From positions 124,001 to 188,000 of the forward strand of contig NZ_CP139438.1 of NCBI RefSeq assembly GCF_034258515.1: a stretch of 64,000 bases of DNA, in the 5' to 3' direction. The stretch is from Pseudarthrobacter oxydans (GTDB lineage: Bacteria; Actinomycetota; Actinomycetes; Actinomycetales; Micrococcaceae). Shown one piece after another: positions 24,677-34,072 of the stretch. Positions within the stretch are counted from its first letter, which is position 1. Every line of letters begins with the position of its first letter. The translations under genes were made by a program, and so were the position numbers. The notes below the pieces were generated by a model. It was not told where the DNA came from and did not search any database. It was given only the letters and a program-made list of their open reading frames with translations.

Positions 24677-25666
24677 ATGGCTGTCACCGACCGGGTCCGG
24701 CCACGGAGCGGAGGGACGCAGGTTCCCCCGGAAGATACGAAGGGCGTCCGGCGCCTGGCCTTCTCGCAACAGGTCTCCAGGTGGGACGTCAAGTTGTCCC
24801 CCTACCTCTACATCTCGCCGTTCTTTATCCTGTTCGCCGTCACCGGGCTCTTCCCGCTCGTCTACACAGCGTGGGTTTCCCTGCACAACTGGAACCTGAT
24901 CGGCGGACAGGGGAAGTTCACGGGCCTGGAAAACTATGCCTTCGTTGTGGCCCAGCCCTACTTCTGGAACGCCGTGGGCAACACCTTCAGCATCTTCATC
25001 CTGTCTTCAGTCCCTCAGGTTGTCATCGCCCTGGTGATAGCAGCGGTGCTGGACGCGAACCTGAGGGCAAGGACGTTCTGGCGGATGGGGGTCCTGGTGC
25101 CCTTCGTCGTTGCACCGGTGGCGGTGGGCCTGATCTTCAACAACCTCTTCGCGGACCAGTTCGGGCTGATCAACGGGATGTTGGCGGGGGCAGGGCTGGA
25201 CCCGGTCCGGTGGCATTCCGACCCGCTGGCAAGCCATCTGGCAATCGCCACCATGGTGAACTTCCGCTGGACCGGCTACAACGCGCTGATCTTCCTCGCA
25301 GCCATGCAGGCAATCCCGCGGGATGTGTTTGAAGCGGCAACCATCGACGGGGCCGGCAGGCTGCGGCAGTTCTTCTCCGTGACCGTCCCCATGCTGCGGC
25401 CCACGGTGATCTTCGTGGTGATCACCTCCACCATCGGCGGCCTGCAGATCTTCGACGAGCCGCGGGTCTTTGACCAGTCCGGCCTGGGCGGAGCGGACCG
25501 GCAGTGGCAGACGCTGACCATGTACATCTGGGAACTCGGCTGGGGCCAGCGCAACTTCGGCAGGGCCTCTGCCGTTGCCTGGCTGCTCTTCCTGATCATC
25601 GTGCTGATTGCCCTGCTCAACTTCCTCATTACCAAGCGCATCGCAAGCCAGGGAGGCCGTAAGTGA
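24677..25666 (+). CDS. cebF: Sugar ABC importer permease
   Basis: 329 aa, MalF-type inner membrane subunit with six predicted helices; the first is near residues 45-70 (ISPFFILFAVTGLFPLVYTAW). The EAA loop that docks the ATPase is DVFEAATIDGAGRLRQFFSV, near residue 220. The gene starts 2 bp after the cebE stop and overlaps cebG by 4 bp. A long polar N-terminal tail of about 40 residues precedes the first helix. Confidence 0.85.
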   Translation: MAVTDRVRPRSGGTQVPPEDTKGVRRLAFSQQVSRWDVKLSPYLYISPFFILFAVTGLFPLVYTAWVSLHNWNLIGGQGKFTGLENYAFVVAQPYFWNAVGNTFSIFILSSVPQVVIALVIAAVLDANLRARTFWRMGVLVPFVVAPVAVGLIFNNLFADQFGLINGMLAGAGLDPVRWHSDPLASHLAIATMVNFRWTGYNALIFLAAMQAIPRDVFEAATIDGAGRLRQFFSVTVPMLRPTVIFVVITSTIGGLQIFDEPRVFDQSGLGGADRQWQTLTMYIWELGWGQRNFGRASAVAWLLFLIIVLIALLNFLITKRIASQGGRK

Positions 25667-26580
25667 GCTCCATCCCCATGATTGAACAGACTGCCGGGAA
25701 GGGGGCCGCCCGGGCAGCAGCGCGGCGCCGGCCAGGTGCCAGGGGTCCCGGGGCCGGCCACGGCGGTGCCCGCAGGCCAGGCTTCCTCACCTACGGCTTC
25801 CTGGGTGCCGTCCTGCTGGCGTCACTCTTTCCGTTGTATTGGTCCTTCCTGGTGGGCAGCCATGACAACACCGTCCTGAGCCGCGGCATCCCGCTGCTGC
25901 CGGGCGGGAACTTCCTGGCCAACGCCGCCAAAGTCTTTGACAGCATCCCGTTCTGGAAGGCGATGGGCAACAGCCTCATCGTCTCGTGCGTGACCGCGGC
26001 TTCCGTCGTCGTATTCTCCACCCTTGCCGGATTCGCCTTCGCCAAGCTCCGCTTCCGCGGCAGCAAGGGGCTGCTGGTGTTCGTCATCGCCACCATGGCG
26101 GTTCCCACCCAGCTCGGCGTCGTCCCGCTGTTTATCGTGATGTCCAGGCTGGGGTGGACCGGCTCGCTTTGGGCTGTGATCATTCCGGGCGTTGTTACCG
26201 CCTTCGGCGTGTTTTGGATGACCCAATACCTGCGTGACGCCCTCCCGGATGAACTCATCGAGGCCGTGCGGATGGACGGGGCTTCCATGATCCAGGCCTT
26301 CTGGTACATCGGATTCCCGGCCGCGCGGCCGGCGGCCGCCATGCTCGCCCTGTTCACTTTCGTGGCCACCTGGACGAACTTCTTCTGGCCGTTCATTGTC
26401 CTTGACCCGTCGAACCCCACCCTTCCGGTGGCGCTGCAGCTGTTGCAGGCCGCCCACTTCGTGGACTACTCCGTGGTCCTGGCCGGAGCCGTCCTGGCCA
26501 CCGTCCCGCTCCTGCTCCTGTTTATCGCGGCAGGCCGCCAACTCGTATCCGGAATTATGCAAGGAGCAGTCAAAGGATGA
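25663..26580 (+). CDS. cebG: Sugar ABC importer permease
   Basis: 305 aa, MalG-type subunit. After a basic Arg/Gly/Ala-rich N-terminal tail of about 35 residues come six helices; the EAA loop is DELIEAVRMDGASMIQAFWY. GTG 25663 overlaps the cebF stop (GTGA), and the stop overlaps bglC (ATGA). It pairs with CebF to form the membrane channel. Confidence 0.85.
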   Translation: MSSIPMIEQTAGKGAARAAARRRPGARGPGAGHGGARRPGFLTYGFLGAVLLASLFPLYWSFLVGSHDNTVLSRGIPLLPGGNFLANAAKVFDSIPFWKAMGNSLIVSCVTAASVVVFSTLAGFAFAKLRFRGSKGLLVFVIATMAVPTQLGVVPLFIVMSRLGWTGSLWAVIIPGVVTAFGVFWMTQYLRDALPDELIEAVRMDGASMIQAFWYIGFPAARPAAAMLALFTFVATWTNFFWPFIVLDPSNPTLPVALQLLQAAHFVDYSVVLAGAVLATVPLLLLFIAAGRQLVSGIMQGAVKG

Positions 26581-28061
26581 GTTCCACCCAACTTCCGTTT
26601 CCGGAGGGCTTTCTCTGGGGCGCGGCAACCGCTGCCTACCAGATCGAAGGCGCAGCACACACCGGGGGCCGGCAGGACTCCATCTGGGACGTGTTCGCCC
26701 GGGTTCCCGGCGCCGTGGCGGACGGCCACAACGGCGACGTGGCCTGCGACCACTACCGGCGCTACAAGCAGGACGTGGCGCTCATGGGCCGGCTGCACAT
26801 GAAGGCCTACCGCTTCTCCACGTCCTGGGCCCGCTGCATGCCCGACGGCGTCACGCCCAATCCCGAAGGCATCGCCTTCTACTCCCGCCTGGTGGATGAA
26901 CTGCTTGCTGCCGGAATCACGCCGTGGCTGACCCTCTACCACTGGGACCTGCCGCAGGCACTTGAAGACAAGGGCGGCTGGGCCAACCGGGACACGGCCT
27001 ACCGTTTCGCCGAGTACGCGGCGCTCATGCACGGCGTCCTGGGGGACAGGGTCCGGATCTGGACCACCCTCAACGAGCCGTGGTGCTCGGCGTTCCTCGG
27101 CTACGCCGCCGGTATCCACGCGCCGGGAAGGCAGGACCCGCAGGCCGGACTTGCCGCCGCCCACCACCTGCTGCTCGGCCACGGCCTGGCAGCCCGTGCG
27201 CTGCGCCGCGAGGATCCGGACGCCTCTGTGGGCATCACCCTGAACCTGACGGTCCCGGATCCGCGGGATCCCGGCAGCGAGGGTGACCGGGACGCAGCCA
27301 GGCGGATCGACGGCCAGTTCAACAGGATCTTCCTGGATCCGCTGTTCAGGGGCGAGTACCCGGCTGACCTGCTGGCAGACGTGGCGCACCTTGGAATGGC
27401 TGACCTGGTGCAGGACGGGGACCTGGAGATCATATCCACGCCGCTGGACCTGCTGGGCGTCAACTACTACCACGGGGAATCCCTCACGAAGGATCCGGCG
27501 GACCCCGGGGAACTGGCGGGGCAGGAGACGACGGCGGCTCCGGGGCAGGCAGCCCGCCCGGTGTCCTCCCCGTTCGTGGCAGCCGACGGCGCCCGATCGG
27601 TATCCCGCGGCCTGCCGGTGACGGGAATGGGCTGGGAGGTCCAGCCGGAGGGGCTGCGGCGCCTGCTCAACCGGCTGCAGGCTGAGTACACGGGTCCTGC
27701 CGGGATCCCCATCTACATCACCGAAAACGGTGCAGCGTACGACGATGTCCCGGACGAGGCGGGCTTCGTGGACGACCAGGACCGGCTGGGGTTCTTCGCG
27801 GCACACCTCCAGGCGGTGCATGATGCCATAGCTGACGGCGTGGACGTCCGCGGATACCTGGCGTGGTCCCTGCTGGACAACTTCGAGTGGTCCTTCGGCT
27901 ACCACCAGCGCTTTGGCCTGGTCCGGGTTGATTATGCAACCCAGGAGCGCATCCCGAAAGCCAGTGCCTGGTGGTACTCGGCGGTGGCCGCATCCAATGC
28001 CATTCCGGCCGGCAGCAGCCCCGTGCCGTCTACGGAGCCAGGTGTCGTATTGTCTGTGTAA
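26577..28061 (+). CDS. bglC: GH1 beta-glucosidase, cytoplasmic
   Basis: 494 aa, family 1 glycoside hydrolase. FPEGFLWGAATAAYQIEGAA is the GH1 N-terminal signature, TLNEPW has the acid/base Glu167 and YITENGAAY the nucleophile Glu383. YHWDLPQALEDKGGW and SLLDNFEWSFGY are conserved sugar-binding parts. No signal peptide, so it splits imported beta-glucosides such as cellobiose inside the cell. Translationally coupled to cebG. The stop codon shares one base with the regulator start. Confidence 0.93.
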   Translation: MSSTQLPFPEGFLWGAATAAYQIEGAAHTGGRQDSIWDVFARVPGAVADGHNGDVACDHYRRYKQDVALMGRLHMKAYRFSTSWARCMPDGVTPNPEGIAFYSRLVDELLAAGITPWLTLYHWDLPQALEDKGGWANRDTAYRFAEYAALMHGVLGDRVRIWTTLNEPWCSAFLGYAAGIHAPGRQDPQAGLAAAHHLLLGHGLAARALRREDPDASVGITLNLTVPDPRDPGSEGDRDAARRIDGQFNRIFLDPLFRGEYPADLLADVAHLGMADLVQDGDLEIISTPLDLLGVNYYHGESLTKDPADPGELAGQETTAAPGQAARPVSSPFVAADGARSVSRGLPVTGMGWEVQPEGLRRLLNRLQAEYTGPAGIPIYITENGAAYDDVPDEAGFVDDQDRLGFFAAHLQAVHDAIADGVDVRGYLAWSLLDNFEWSFGYHQRFGLVRVDYATQERIPKASAWWYSAVAASNAIPAGSSPVPSTEPGVVLSV

Positions 28062-29113
28062 TGAACGAAAAGTCCCGCCGGCCCGGCCTCCTGCACGCCG
28101 GGCGGCCCAGCCCGACGCTCGAGGACCTCGCCACGGCCGCCGGAGTGTCCCGCTCCACCGCGTCCAGGGCGATCAACGGCGGGCTGAAGGTCAGTCCGGA
28201 GGCCCAGGCCGCCGTCGACGCTGCGATCGTGGCGCTCGGCTACACGCCGAACCGTGCGGCCCGGAGCCTGGTGACCAGGCGCACCGGATCCATTGCGCTG
28301 GTCATCCCGGAGCCGGACGCACGGGTGATGATGGACCCCTTCTTCGCCGCCGTCATCACCGGCGTCAACGAGGCACTCCGGGGCACCGACATGCAGCTGG
28401 TGCTGCTGATGTCCCGGGCTGGGGATGACTCCGCCCGGACCATGCGGTACCTGCGGGGCGGGCACGTGGACGGCGCGATCGTGGTCTCGTTCCACAAGGC
28501 GGACGACTGGGCGGAGACCCTTGGCACAACCGGCCTGCCCACTGTCTTCATCGGCAGGCCCTGGGCCGCGGGCTTCGGCGTCCCTTATGTGGACCTGGAC
28601 AACTTCGAGGGCGGCCGGCTTGCCGCCCGCCACCTGGCCGCCACCGGGTGCACCCGGCTTGGAACCGTGGCAGGACCCGCCGACATGACAGCGGCAGTCG
28701 ACCGCCTGGACGGATGGATGCAGGGTGTCCGGGAGGCCGGGCTGCAGCCCGGCCCCGTCATCCATGGGGACTTCACGACGGCGGGCGGCGCCGAAGCGGC
28801 AAGGAACCTGTTCTCCGAGGCGCCGGAGCTCGACGGCGTTTTCGCCGCCTCGGACCTGATGGCCCTGGGTGTCATTGAAACTGTGCGGGGCGGGGGCCGG
28901 AGGGTTCCGGAGGACGTTGCTGTTGTGGGGTTCGACAACCATTCCCTCCTGGCGGCCAATGGCATGGGCCTGACCACTGTGACGCAGCCGATGGTGGATA
29001 TGGCCGTGACAGCCGGACAGCTCCTGATCCGCGCGATCGAAAACCCGGAAGAGCAGCTGGAACCGGTCATCTACCCGGCCGAACTGGTGGTCCGGGGCAG
29101 CACCGCCCGCTGA
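28061..29113 (+). CDS. cebR: LacI family repressor of the cellobiose-type operon
   Basis: 350 aa. The N-terminal helix-turn-helix with hinge is PTLEDLATAAGVSRSTASRA followed by INGGLKVSPEAQAAVDAAI; the hinge helix RAARSLVTRR follows. The periplasmic-binding-like effector domain runs from about residue 70 (IALVIPEPDARVMMDPFFAA) to FDNHSLLAANGMGLTTVTQP. The AGCGCT boxes at 23.15-23.28 kb are its likely sites, as for CebR. It can be read from the operon, but TATTGT ends seven bases before its ATG, so it may also have its own leaderless promoter inside bglC. Confidence 0.87.
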   Translation: MNEKSRRPGLLHAGRPSPTLEDLATAAGVSRSTASRAINGGLKVSPEAQAAVDAAIVALGYTPNRAARSLVTRRTGSIALVIPEPDARVMMDPFFAAVITGVNEALRGTDMQLVLLMSRAGDDSARTMRYLRGGHVDGAIVVSFHKADDWAETLGTTGLPTVFIGRPWAAGFGVPYVDLDNFEGGRLAARHLAATGCTRLGTVAGPADMTAAVDRLDGWMQGVREAGLQPGPVIHGDFTTAGGAEAARNLFSEAPELDGVFAASDLMALGVIETVRGGGRRVPEDVAVVGFDNHSLLAANGMGLTTVTQPMVDMAVTAGQLLIRAIENPEEQLEPVIYPAELVVRGSTAR

Positions 29114-29160
29114 CCCGGACGCCGCCGGAACGCGCATCAGCGCCGGGGAGCTGCCGACCG

Positions 29161-30300
29161 TCACCGCCGCTTCCGGCCCGGCCGTTCCTTCCTCTCCGCC
29201 GTCTCGCGTTCGGCCCAGCGCTGGGACTTCCCTGCCGCCACCACTTTCTGGTGCCACTCCCGCTGGTAGGCACGCTGCGCCGCGGCGTCGCTCCGGCGGG
29301 CCAGGGCGGCAAGCTCCCGCTGCAGCTTCAGGTAGTTGTGCCAGCGGCGCTCCTCCAACACGCCTGTGGCAAGAGCCTCCTGAACAGCGCAGCCGGGTGC
29401 GCCCTGGTGGGAACAGTCCGAAAACCTGCACCCGGCCGCCAGCGCCTCCACATCGCCGAACATCTCGCCGATGCCGTCCTCGGCGTCGAACAGGCCGAAG
29501 CCCCGCACGCCAGGCGTGTCCATCAGCACCGTCCCGTTCGCGAGCGGGACCAGTTCCCGGGAGGTGGTGGTGTGCCTCCCCCTGAAGTCGCCGGAGCGCA
29601 CCTCGCCGGTGTCCTGGATGTCGCGGCCCACCAGCGCGTTGATGAGCGTGGACTTTCCGGCACCCGATGGCCCCAGGAGCACGATGGTTCCGCCCGCCGG
29701 GATGTGCGCCAGCAGCTGATCGATGCCGTCGCCGGTTTCCGCGGAGGTGGTGACCACATCCACGCCTGCAGCCTGCAGGATGACTTTCCCGACGACGTCG
29801 TCCGCCACGTCCGCGAGGTCCGCCTTGGTGATGATCACCAGGGGAGTAGCCCCCGAGTCCCACGCGGCCACAAGGGTGCGTTCCAACCGGTTGTGAGTCA
29901 GGGGCCGGTCGACCGGGACCACCACGCCGACGGTGTCCATGTTGGCGGCCAGGACCTGTGCCTCGGAGGAGGCTTCGAACGCGCGCTTGCGGCTCAGTTC
30001 CGAACGGCGCGGCAGGACGCTGAGGATCTGGCGCTCGCCGGCCCGGTTGGGCCCTATCCACACCCAGTCTCCGGTCACTGCCGGTTCGCCGCTCAGCGGA
30101 TAGGGCAGGTGCAGCAGGTCCGAGCCCGCAGCCACCAGCAGCAGGTTCCTGTCCACGCGGACCACCCGCCCGCGCCCGGTGGCCGCCGGCATCGGATGGT
30201 CCTCGAAGTGCTGGGCGACGGCGGGGGTATAGCCATAGGGGAGCGGACCGTCGCTTGGGTGGTTGGTGCTTTCCAGGCCGCTGCCTGACGATGTGTTCAC
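29161..30300 (-). CDS. rsgA: Ribosome small-subunit-dependent GTPase A
   Basis: 379 aa circularly permuted GTPase that matures the 30S subunit. Order: an OB-fold near residues 40-100 (GRVVRVDRNLLLVAAG), ITKADLAD (G4), GPSGAGKSTLIN (G1), the TTTS switch (G2), DTPGVRGF (G3), and a zinc-binding part with CRFSDCSHQGAPGCAV. The C-terminal tail is basic (RKERPGRKRR). GTG 30300 follows GAGGTATTACA. A small leader ORF and a GC-rich hairpin-forming stretch lie upstream. Confidence 0.93.
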   Translation of the reverse strand: MNTSSGSGLESTNHPSDGPLPYGYTPAVAQHFEDHPMPAATGRGRVVRVDRNLLLVAAGSDLLHLPYPLSGEPAVTGDWVWIGPNRAGERQILSVLPRRSELSRKRAFEASSEAQVLAANMDTVGVVVPVDRPLTHNRLERTLVAAWDSGATPLVIITKADLADVADDVVGKVILQAAGVDVVTTSAETGDGIDQLLAHIPAGGTIVLLGPSGAGKSTLINALVGRDIQDTGEVRSGDFRGRHTTTSRELVPLANGTVLMDTPGVRGFGLFDAEDGIGEMFGDVEALAAGCRFSDCSHQGAPGCAVQEALATGVLEERRWHNYLKLQRELAALARRSDAAAQRAYQREWHQKVVAAGKSQRWAERETAERKERPGRKRR

Positions 30301-30369
30301 TGTAATACCTCACGGGAGGGCCCCCGCGCACCGGCCTGCGGCCTTGGATGTTCGGCGCCCCGCGGGAGG

Positions 30370-30450
30370 TCAGGCGGGGCCGGTGCGGAAAAGGGGAAGG
30401 GTCCGGATGAAAAGTGCGGGGCGCGCAGGACGCAGGGCTTGAACAGTCAT
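30370..30450 (-). CDS. Short leader ORF upstream of rsgA
   Basis: 26 codons with Arg at regular intervals (begins MTVQALRPARPALF). AAAAGGAGGT lies seven bases before its ATG at 30450, the strongest ribosome site in this neighbourhood. It ends 69 bp before the rsgA start, and the gap can fold into CCCGC/GCGGG hairpins. It may be a translational leader that senses ribosome state, or simply a small protein. No homolog is known to me. Confidence 0.45.
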   Translation of the reverse strand: MTVQALRPARPALFIRTLPLFRTGPA

Positions 30451-30603
30451 CACAGACACCTCCTTTTGCCACATCAGGACGGACACGTCCCGGGATTTCC
30501 CGCCAACTCCTGGAGCAGAGGCTCACAGTCGGGTCCCACTCTAGCCACGGGCGGCACGAACGTCCATGGTTTTCCGCTTTTGTTCCATGGGCGGTTGGGT
30601 TGG

Positions 30604-30840
30604 CTAGCGCTGCAGTTCCAACGCCCGCTTCTGCCGCGCGGAAATGCTCGAGACGTGCCCGCAATTGGTGCACGTGATCTGGTAGGAACGCGACGTGGTG
30701 AACACCGGAATGAAGAAGAGCGTGAACTTGGTGGCCCGCTCCTCAAGGCGGTGGTGGGCGAACGCCCGGCAGTACTGGCAGGTGGCCGGTTTCCCGGGCA
30801 AGGCCTTGAGCACGGTCTTGAAACCAAAGAGAAGGAGCAT
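30604..30840 (-). CDS. Small zinc-ribbon protein
   Basis: 78 aa. Two CxxC knuckles: CQYC at 21-24 and CTNC at 57-60, separated by a hydrophobic strand (FTLFFIPVFTTSRSYQITC). This is the zinc-ribbon_15-like layout of small actinobacterial proteins; role unknown. ATG 30840 follows GGAAGG. Confidence 0.85.
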   Translation of the reverse strand: MLLLFGFKTVLKALPGKPATCQYCRAFAHHRLEERATKFTLFFIPVFTTSRSYQITCTNCGHVSSISARQKRALELQR

Positions 30841-30983
30841 GGGGATTGCCTTCCGGAATAGTCCTGCTGGCTGTCCTGACAACACTAGGCCCTGCGCCAG
30901 CCGTAATCCCATCCTGACAACCTCCCGGACCGGTGCGATACTTGGGGTCGGCGCGGTATCGGCAGTGGGGGGACTTCGGAAAC

Positions 30984-32135
30984 ATGGCTCTGGATACCAC
31001 AACCCTCCGGATCGCCTTTGGCCTGATGGCGCTGGTGCTGGTGCTCCTCTTCTACTTCTCCGCCTACCGGACCACGCGCTCGCCCTACAGCGGCTGGTGG
31101 TGCCTGGCGCTGCTGTTTTTCCTGTCAGGATCCGGCTGTTTCCTCCTGGATGGAACAGCACACCAGGTCTGGGGCAACCCCTTGGGCAACGTGCTCCTGG
31201 TGCTCGGCGGAGTGGCTGTCTGGGCGGGCGCCCGGTCGCTGCGGACCGTGCCGCCGCCAAAGTGGGCGTTCGCCGCCATCCCCCTGGTGACCCTGGTTGC
31301 CTCGGTCCTGGACAACCCGGCCACCAACACCTGGTCCGGCGGCCCCGTGTTCCTGGCAGCCATGAGCCTCACCATAGGCCTGGCGTCGCGCGAGCTCTGG
31401 CGGCTGGAACCGGGATACTCGCGCGTACGGATCCCCATGGCGGCGGCGGCAGGCGGACTCTCCGTGTTCTATGTACTGCGCTGGGCGGCGTTCATGCTGG
31501 AGGGGCAGGACGGCCCCATCTTCGTCACTGTTTTTGGTTCCGCGGTGACCACACTGGTGACCATGGTCCTCCTGGTGGTGGTTTCCTTCAGCATGGCGGC
31601 CCTCAGCAATGAACAGCAGACCAGGGCGCTGCGCATGGTGGCCTCCCGCGATGACCTCACCGGCCTCCTCAACCGCAAGGCCTTCCTGAACCTGGCGGCC
31701 GAACAGTTGGCCGACCTGTCCATCGCCAAAGGCACCGGCGCCCTGGTCCTGGCGGACCTGGACCACTTCAAGGCGGTCAACGACACCTACGGCCACGCCG
31801 CCGGGGACGTGGCCCTGCAGACGTTCGCGGACGCCTGCGCTGCCACGGTGCGGTCCACCGACCTGGTGGGACGCTACGGCGGGGAGGAATTTGTGATCCT
31901 TATCCCGGGTGCCAGCGCGGAACGGGCGGAAATCATCGCTAAGTCGATCAGCCGGCGCCTGGCGGCGGCTGCAACCGTGGACGGGATGGACATGCCGACT
32001 GTCAGTTACGGTATTTCCACGTATGACGGTGCCACAACGGATGTGGAACGCCTCATCGCCTCAGCGGACGCCGCCCTTTACCGGGCAAAGTCGCTCGGCC
32101 GGAACCGGACCGCCCGCAGCGACCGTATGCTCTAG
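30984..32135 (+). CDS. Membrane diguanylate cyclase (GGDEF domain)
   Basis: 383 aa. About six transmembrane helices in residues 5-205, then a GGDEF domain: DDLTGLLNRKAF, DLDHFKAVNDTYGHAAGD, and the active-site GGEEF in GRYGGEEFVILIPG. The signature allows c-di-GMP synthesis; the RxxD inhibitory site is not obvious. No EAL domain. I chose ATG 30984, after GGGGGGACTTCGGAAAC. The membrane part resembles no sensor I can name. Confidence 0.9.
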   Translation: MALDTTTLRIAFGLMALVLVLLFYFSAYRTTRSPYSGWWCLALLFFLSGSGCFLLDGTAHQVWGNPLGNVLLVLGGVAVWAGARSLRTVPPPKWAFAAIPLVTLVASVLDNPATNTWSGGPVFLAAMSLTIGLASRELWRLEPGYSRVRIPMAAAAGGLSVFYVLRWAAFMLEGQDGPIFVTVFGSAVTTLVTMVLLVVVSFSMAALSNEQQTRALRMVASRDDLTGLLNRKAFLNLAAEQLADLSIAKGTGALVLADLDHFKAVNDTYGHAAGDVALQTFADACAATVRSTDLVGRYGGEEFVILIPGASAERAEIIAKSISRRLAAAATVDGMDMPTVSYGISTYDGATTDVERLIASADAALYRAKSLGRNRTARSDRML

Positions 32136-32240
32136 CCTCGGAAGGGGCGCGGGAAACCCGGCTGATAAAATAGCGGCGTTGCAGGGCGGCCTTATTGCTG
32201 GTCCAACCAGCGCCGTAACCAAGTGAGGGACCAGACAAAC

Positions 32241-33839
32241 ATGACGGCAGGCGGGTCACACCTCGGGACTTCGGAGACGCAGCCGGCAGCGTCGGCTAAA
32301 GCCTCCGGCCCGGCCACCGGCCGCGCCTACCTGGCCACCATCGAGGGCTTTGTCGGGGCCCTGATGATGTTTATCGGTTCCATCGGGACCGGGTGGATCG
32401 CCAACGGCTCACCCATGATCCGCCAGCCGGTGGTAATCGCCCTCCGCACCGAGGGCTGGGGAGTGACTGTATCCACCGTGCTCCTGACGGTGGGCGCCAT
32501 GGTGCTGATGCGGTCCTGGCTCCGGCTGGGCCAGCGCCTGGCGGATTGGGGCAAATCGTCGCTGCGGTCCGTCGTCCTCGCCATCTCTGCCTGGTCCCTG
32601 CCGCTGCTTTTCTGTGTCCCCGTATTTTCCCGCGACGTCTACGCCTACACCGGCCAGGGCCGGCTGGTCATGGAGGGCCAGAACCCTTACCAGGTGGGGA
32701 TTTCCACGCTCAGCAACTGGTTCTCGCTCGGCGCCGATCCTGCCTGGGCGGAAGCCAGGACCCCCTACGGTCCGTACTTCCTCTGGCTGGCGCGCGGGGT
32801 GGTGGGGCTGACCGGCGCGCAGCCGGATGTGTCTGTCCTCCTGTTCCGCCTCCTCGCCGGCGTCGGGGTCCTGCTTTGCGTCATCTATGTGCCCAGGCTG
32901 GCGGAGCTGCACGGCATCAACGGGGCGCGTGCACTCTGGATCTCCGTGGCCAACCCGCTGTTCCTGATCAGCTTCATCGCCAGCGCGCACAACGACGCCC
33001 TCATGGTGGGCCTCGCCGTCGCAGGCGTCTACTTCGCGGCCACGCGCCGGTACCTGCTCGGAGTGCTGCTGGTGACCGCGTCGATCGGAATCAAGCCGAT
33101 CACCGTCCTCCTGCTTCCCTTTGTTGGCCTGATGTGGGCGGGCCCGTCGGCTTCCTGGCCCCGCAAGTTCCTGATGTGGGGCGCGACGGCGGGCATCAGC
33201 TTCGGCGTGCTGGCCCTCAGCGGCATCCCGTACAACCTGGGGATGGGATGGGTGTGGGCCATCATGGACCCCACGCCGGGCTATACCGGCTACTCGCCAT
33301 CGGGCTTCCTGGGCCAGCAGGTGGAGTTCCTGGGCAACGTGCTGGGGCTCCCCGGCGGCACGTTCGCCACCCTCCTGCGGACGGGAATGAAATGGGCGGC
33401 GATCGCGCTGGTCCTGGTCCTGATGTTCCGCGGTGACTACTCGCGGGCGGTGCGCCGGATGGCGCTGGCGTTTACCGCCGTCGTGATGCTCTCGCCCATC
33501 ATCCAGCCCTGGTACATCCTCTGGTTCCTGCCTTTCCTGGCCGTTACCGGTATCCGGGACGACTGGCAGATCAGGTCGTTGTACGTGGGCGTGACGTTCT
33601 TTGTGGTGTTTGGGGCGCAGGACCAGCTCTCCGTGTGGTCCTTCGTGGCGCTGCCCATCGACGCCTCCTCGCTGGCGTTCGTCACAGCCCTTGCCTTCAC
33701 GTTCTACCTTCTATTCCTCGACCTGCATACACGGCGGCTGCTCATCGAGGCCAGGCCGCTTGACCTGGTAAAACGCGGGTGGCGCTGGGCTGTGGCCGTA
33801 GTTGAGGCGAGACGCGGAGCTGCCCGGCGTCAGGCGTGA
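32241..33839 (+). CDS. mptB: Polyprenol-phosphomannose-dependent alpha-1,6-mannosyltransferase (MptB type)
   Basis: 532 aa GT-C glycosyltransferase with about 12-13 membrane helices. SRDVYAYTGQGRLVMEGQNPY in the first outer loop carries the acidic catalytic motif and is the signature of MptB. FIASAHNDALMVGLAVAG and SPIIQPWYILWFLPF are also conserved. In related actinobacteria it begins the alpha-1,6-mannan core of lipomannan. I chose ATG 32241; a GTG at 32223 is possible. The stop overlaps the convergent acyl carrier protein by 10 bp. Two GT87 mannosyltransferases follow at 41-44 kb. Confidence 0.85.
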   Translation: MTAGGSHLGTSETQPAASAKASGPATGRAYLATIEGFVGALMMFIGSIGTGWIANGSPMIRQPVVIALRTEGWGVTVSTVLLTVGAMVLMRSWLRLGQRLADWGKSSLRSVVLAISAWSLPLLFCVPVFSRDVYAYTGQGRLVMEGQNPYQVGISTLSNWFSLGADPAWAEARTPYGPYFLWLARGVVGLTGAQPDVSVLLFRLLAGVGVLLCVIYVPRLAELHGINGARALWISVANPLFLISFIASAHNDALMVGLAVAGVYFAATRRYLLGVLLVTASIGIKPITVLLLPFVGLMWAGPSASWPRKFLMWGATAGISFGVLALSGIPYNLGMGWVWAIMDPTPGYTGYSPSGFLGQQVEFLGNVLGLPGGTFATLLRTGMKWAAIALVLVLMFRGDYSRAVRRMALAFTAVVMLSPIIQPWYILWFLPFLAVTGIRDDWQIRSLYVGVTFFVVFGAQDQLSVWSFVALPIDASSLAFVTALAFTFYLLFLDLHTRRLLIEARPLDLVKRGWRWAVAVVEARRGAARRQA

Positions 33840-34072
33840 CCGGCGATGTACGCAATCAGGCCGCCCACCGTCGCCACCCGGGGGTAGTCGCCTTCCGGAA
33901 TATTTATGCCTGTTGCGGAATATATGGTCTCCACAAGCCGCAGGAAGTCGAGTGAATCGAGTTCAAGGTCCTGCCGCAGCCGTGCACCGTCCGCAAGGTC
34001 CGCCGGCTCCACGTCCGGCGCCACCTGCCCGATCGCCTGGTGCACTGCCGCGCGGGCGTCCTGTTCGTTCAT
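33830..34072 (-). CDS. Acyl carrier protein
   Basis: 80 aa four-helix carrier. LRQDLELDSLDFLRLVETIY holds the phosphopantetheine Ser40 in a DSLDFL motif. Its ATG overlaps the E2 stop, so it is the last gene of the E1/E2 operon. A dedicated ACP in a 2-oxoacid dehydrogenase operon is unusual; see findings. Confidence 0.88.
   Translation of the reverse strand: MNEQDARAAVHQAIGQVAPDVEPADLADGARLRQDLELDSLDFLRLVETIYSATGINIPEGDYPRVATVGGLIAYIAGHA

Noticed and set aside
27932..30673. A 913-codon open frame on the minus strand
   Set aside because: It runs antisense through bglC and cebR and out of frame through rsgA, all of which have intact domains; it is a shadow of high GC third positions.
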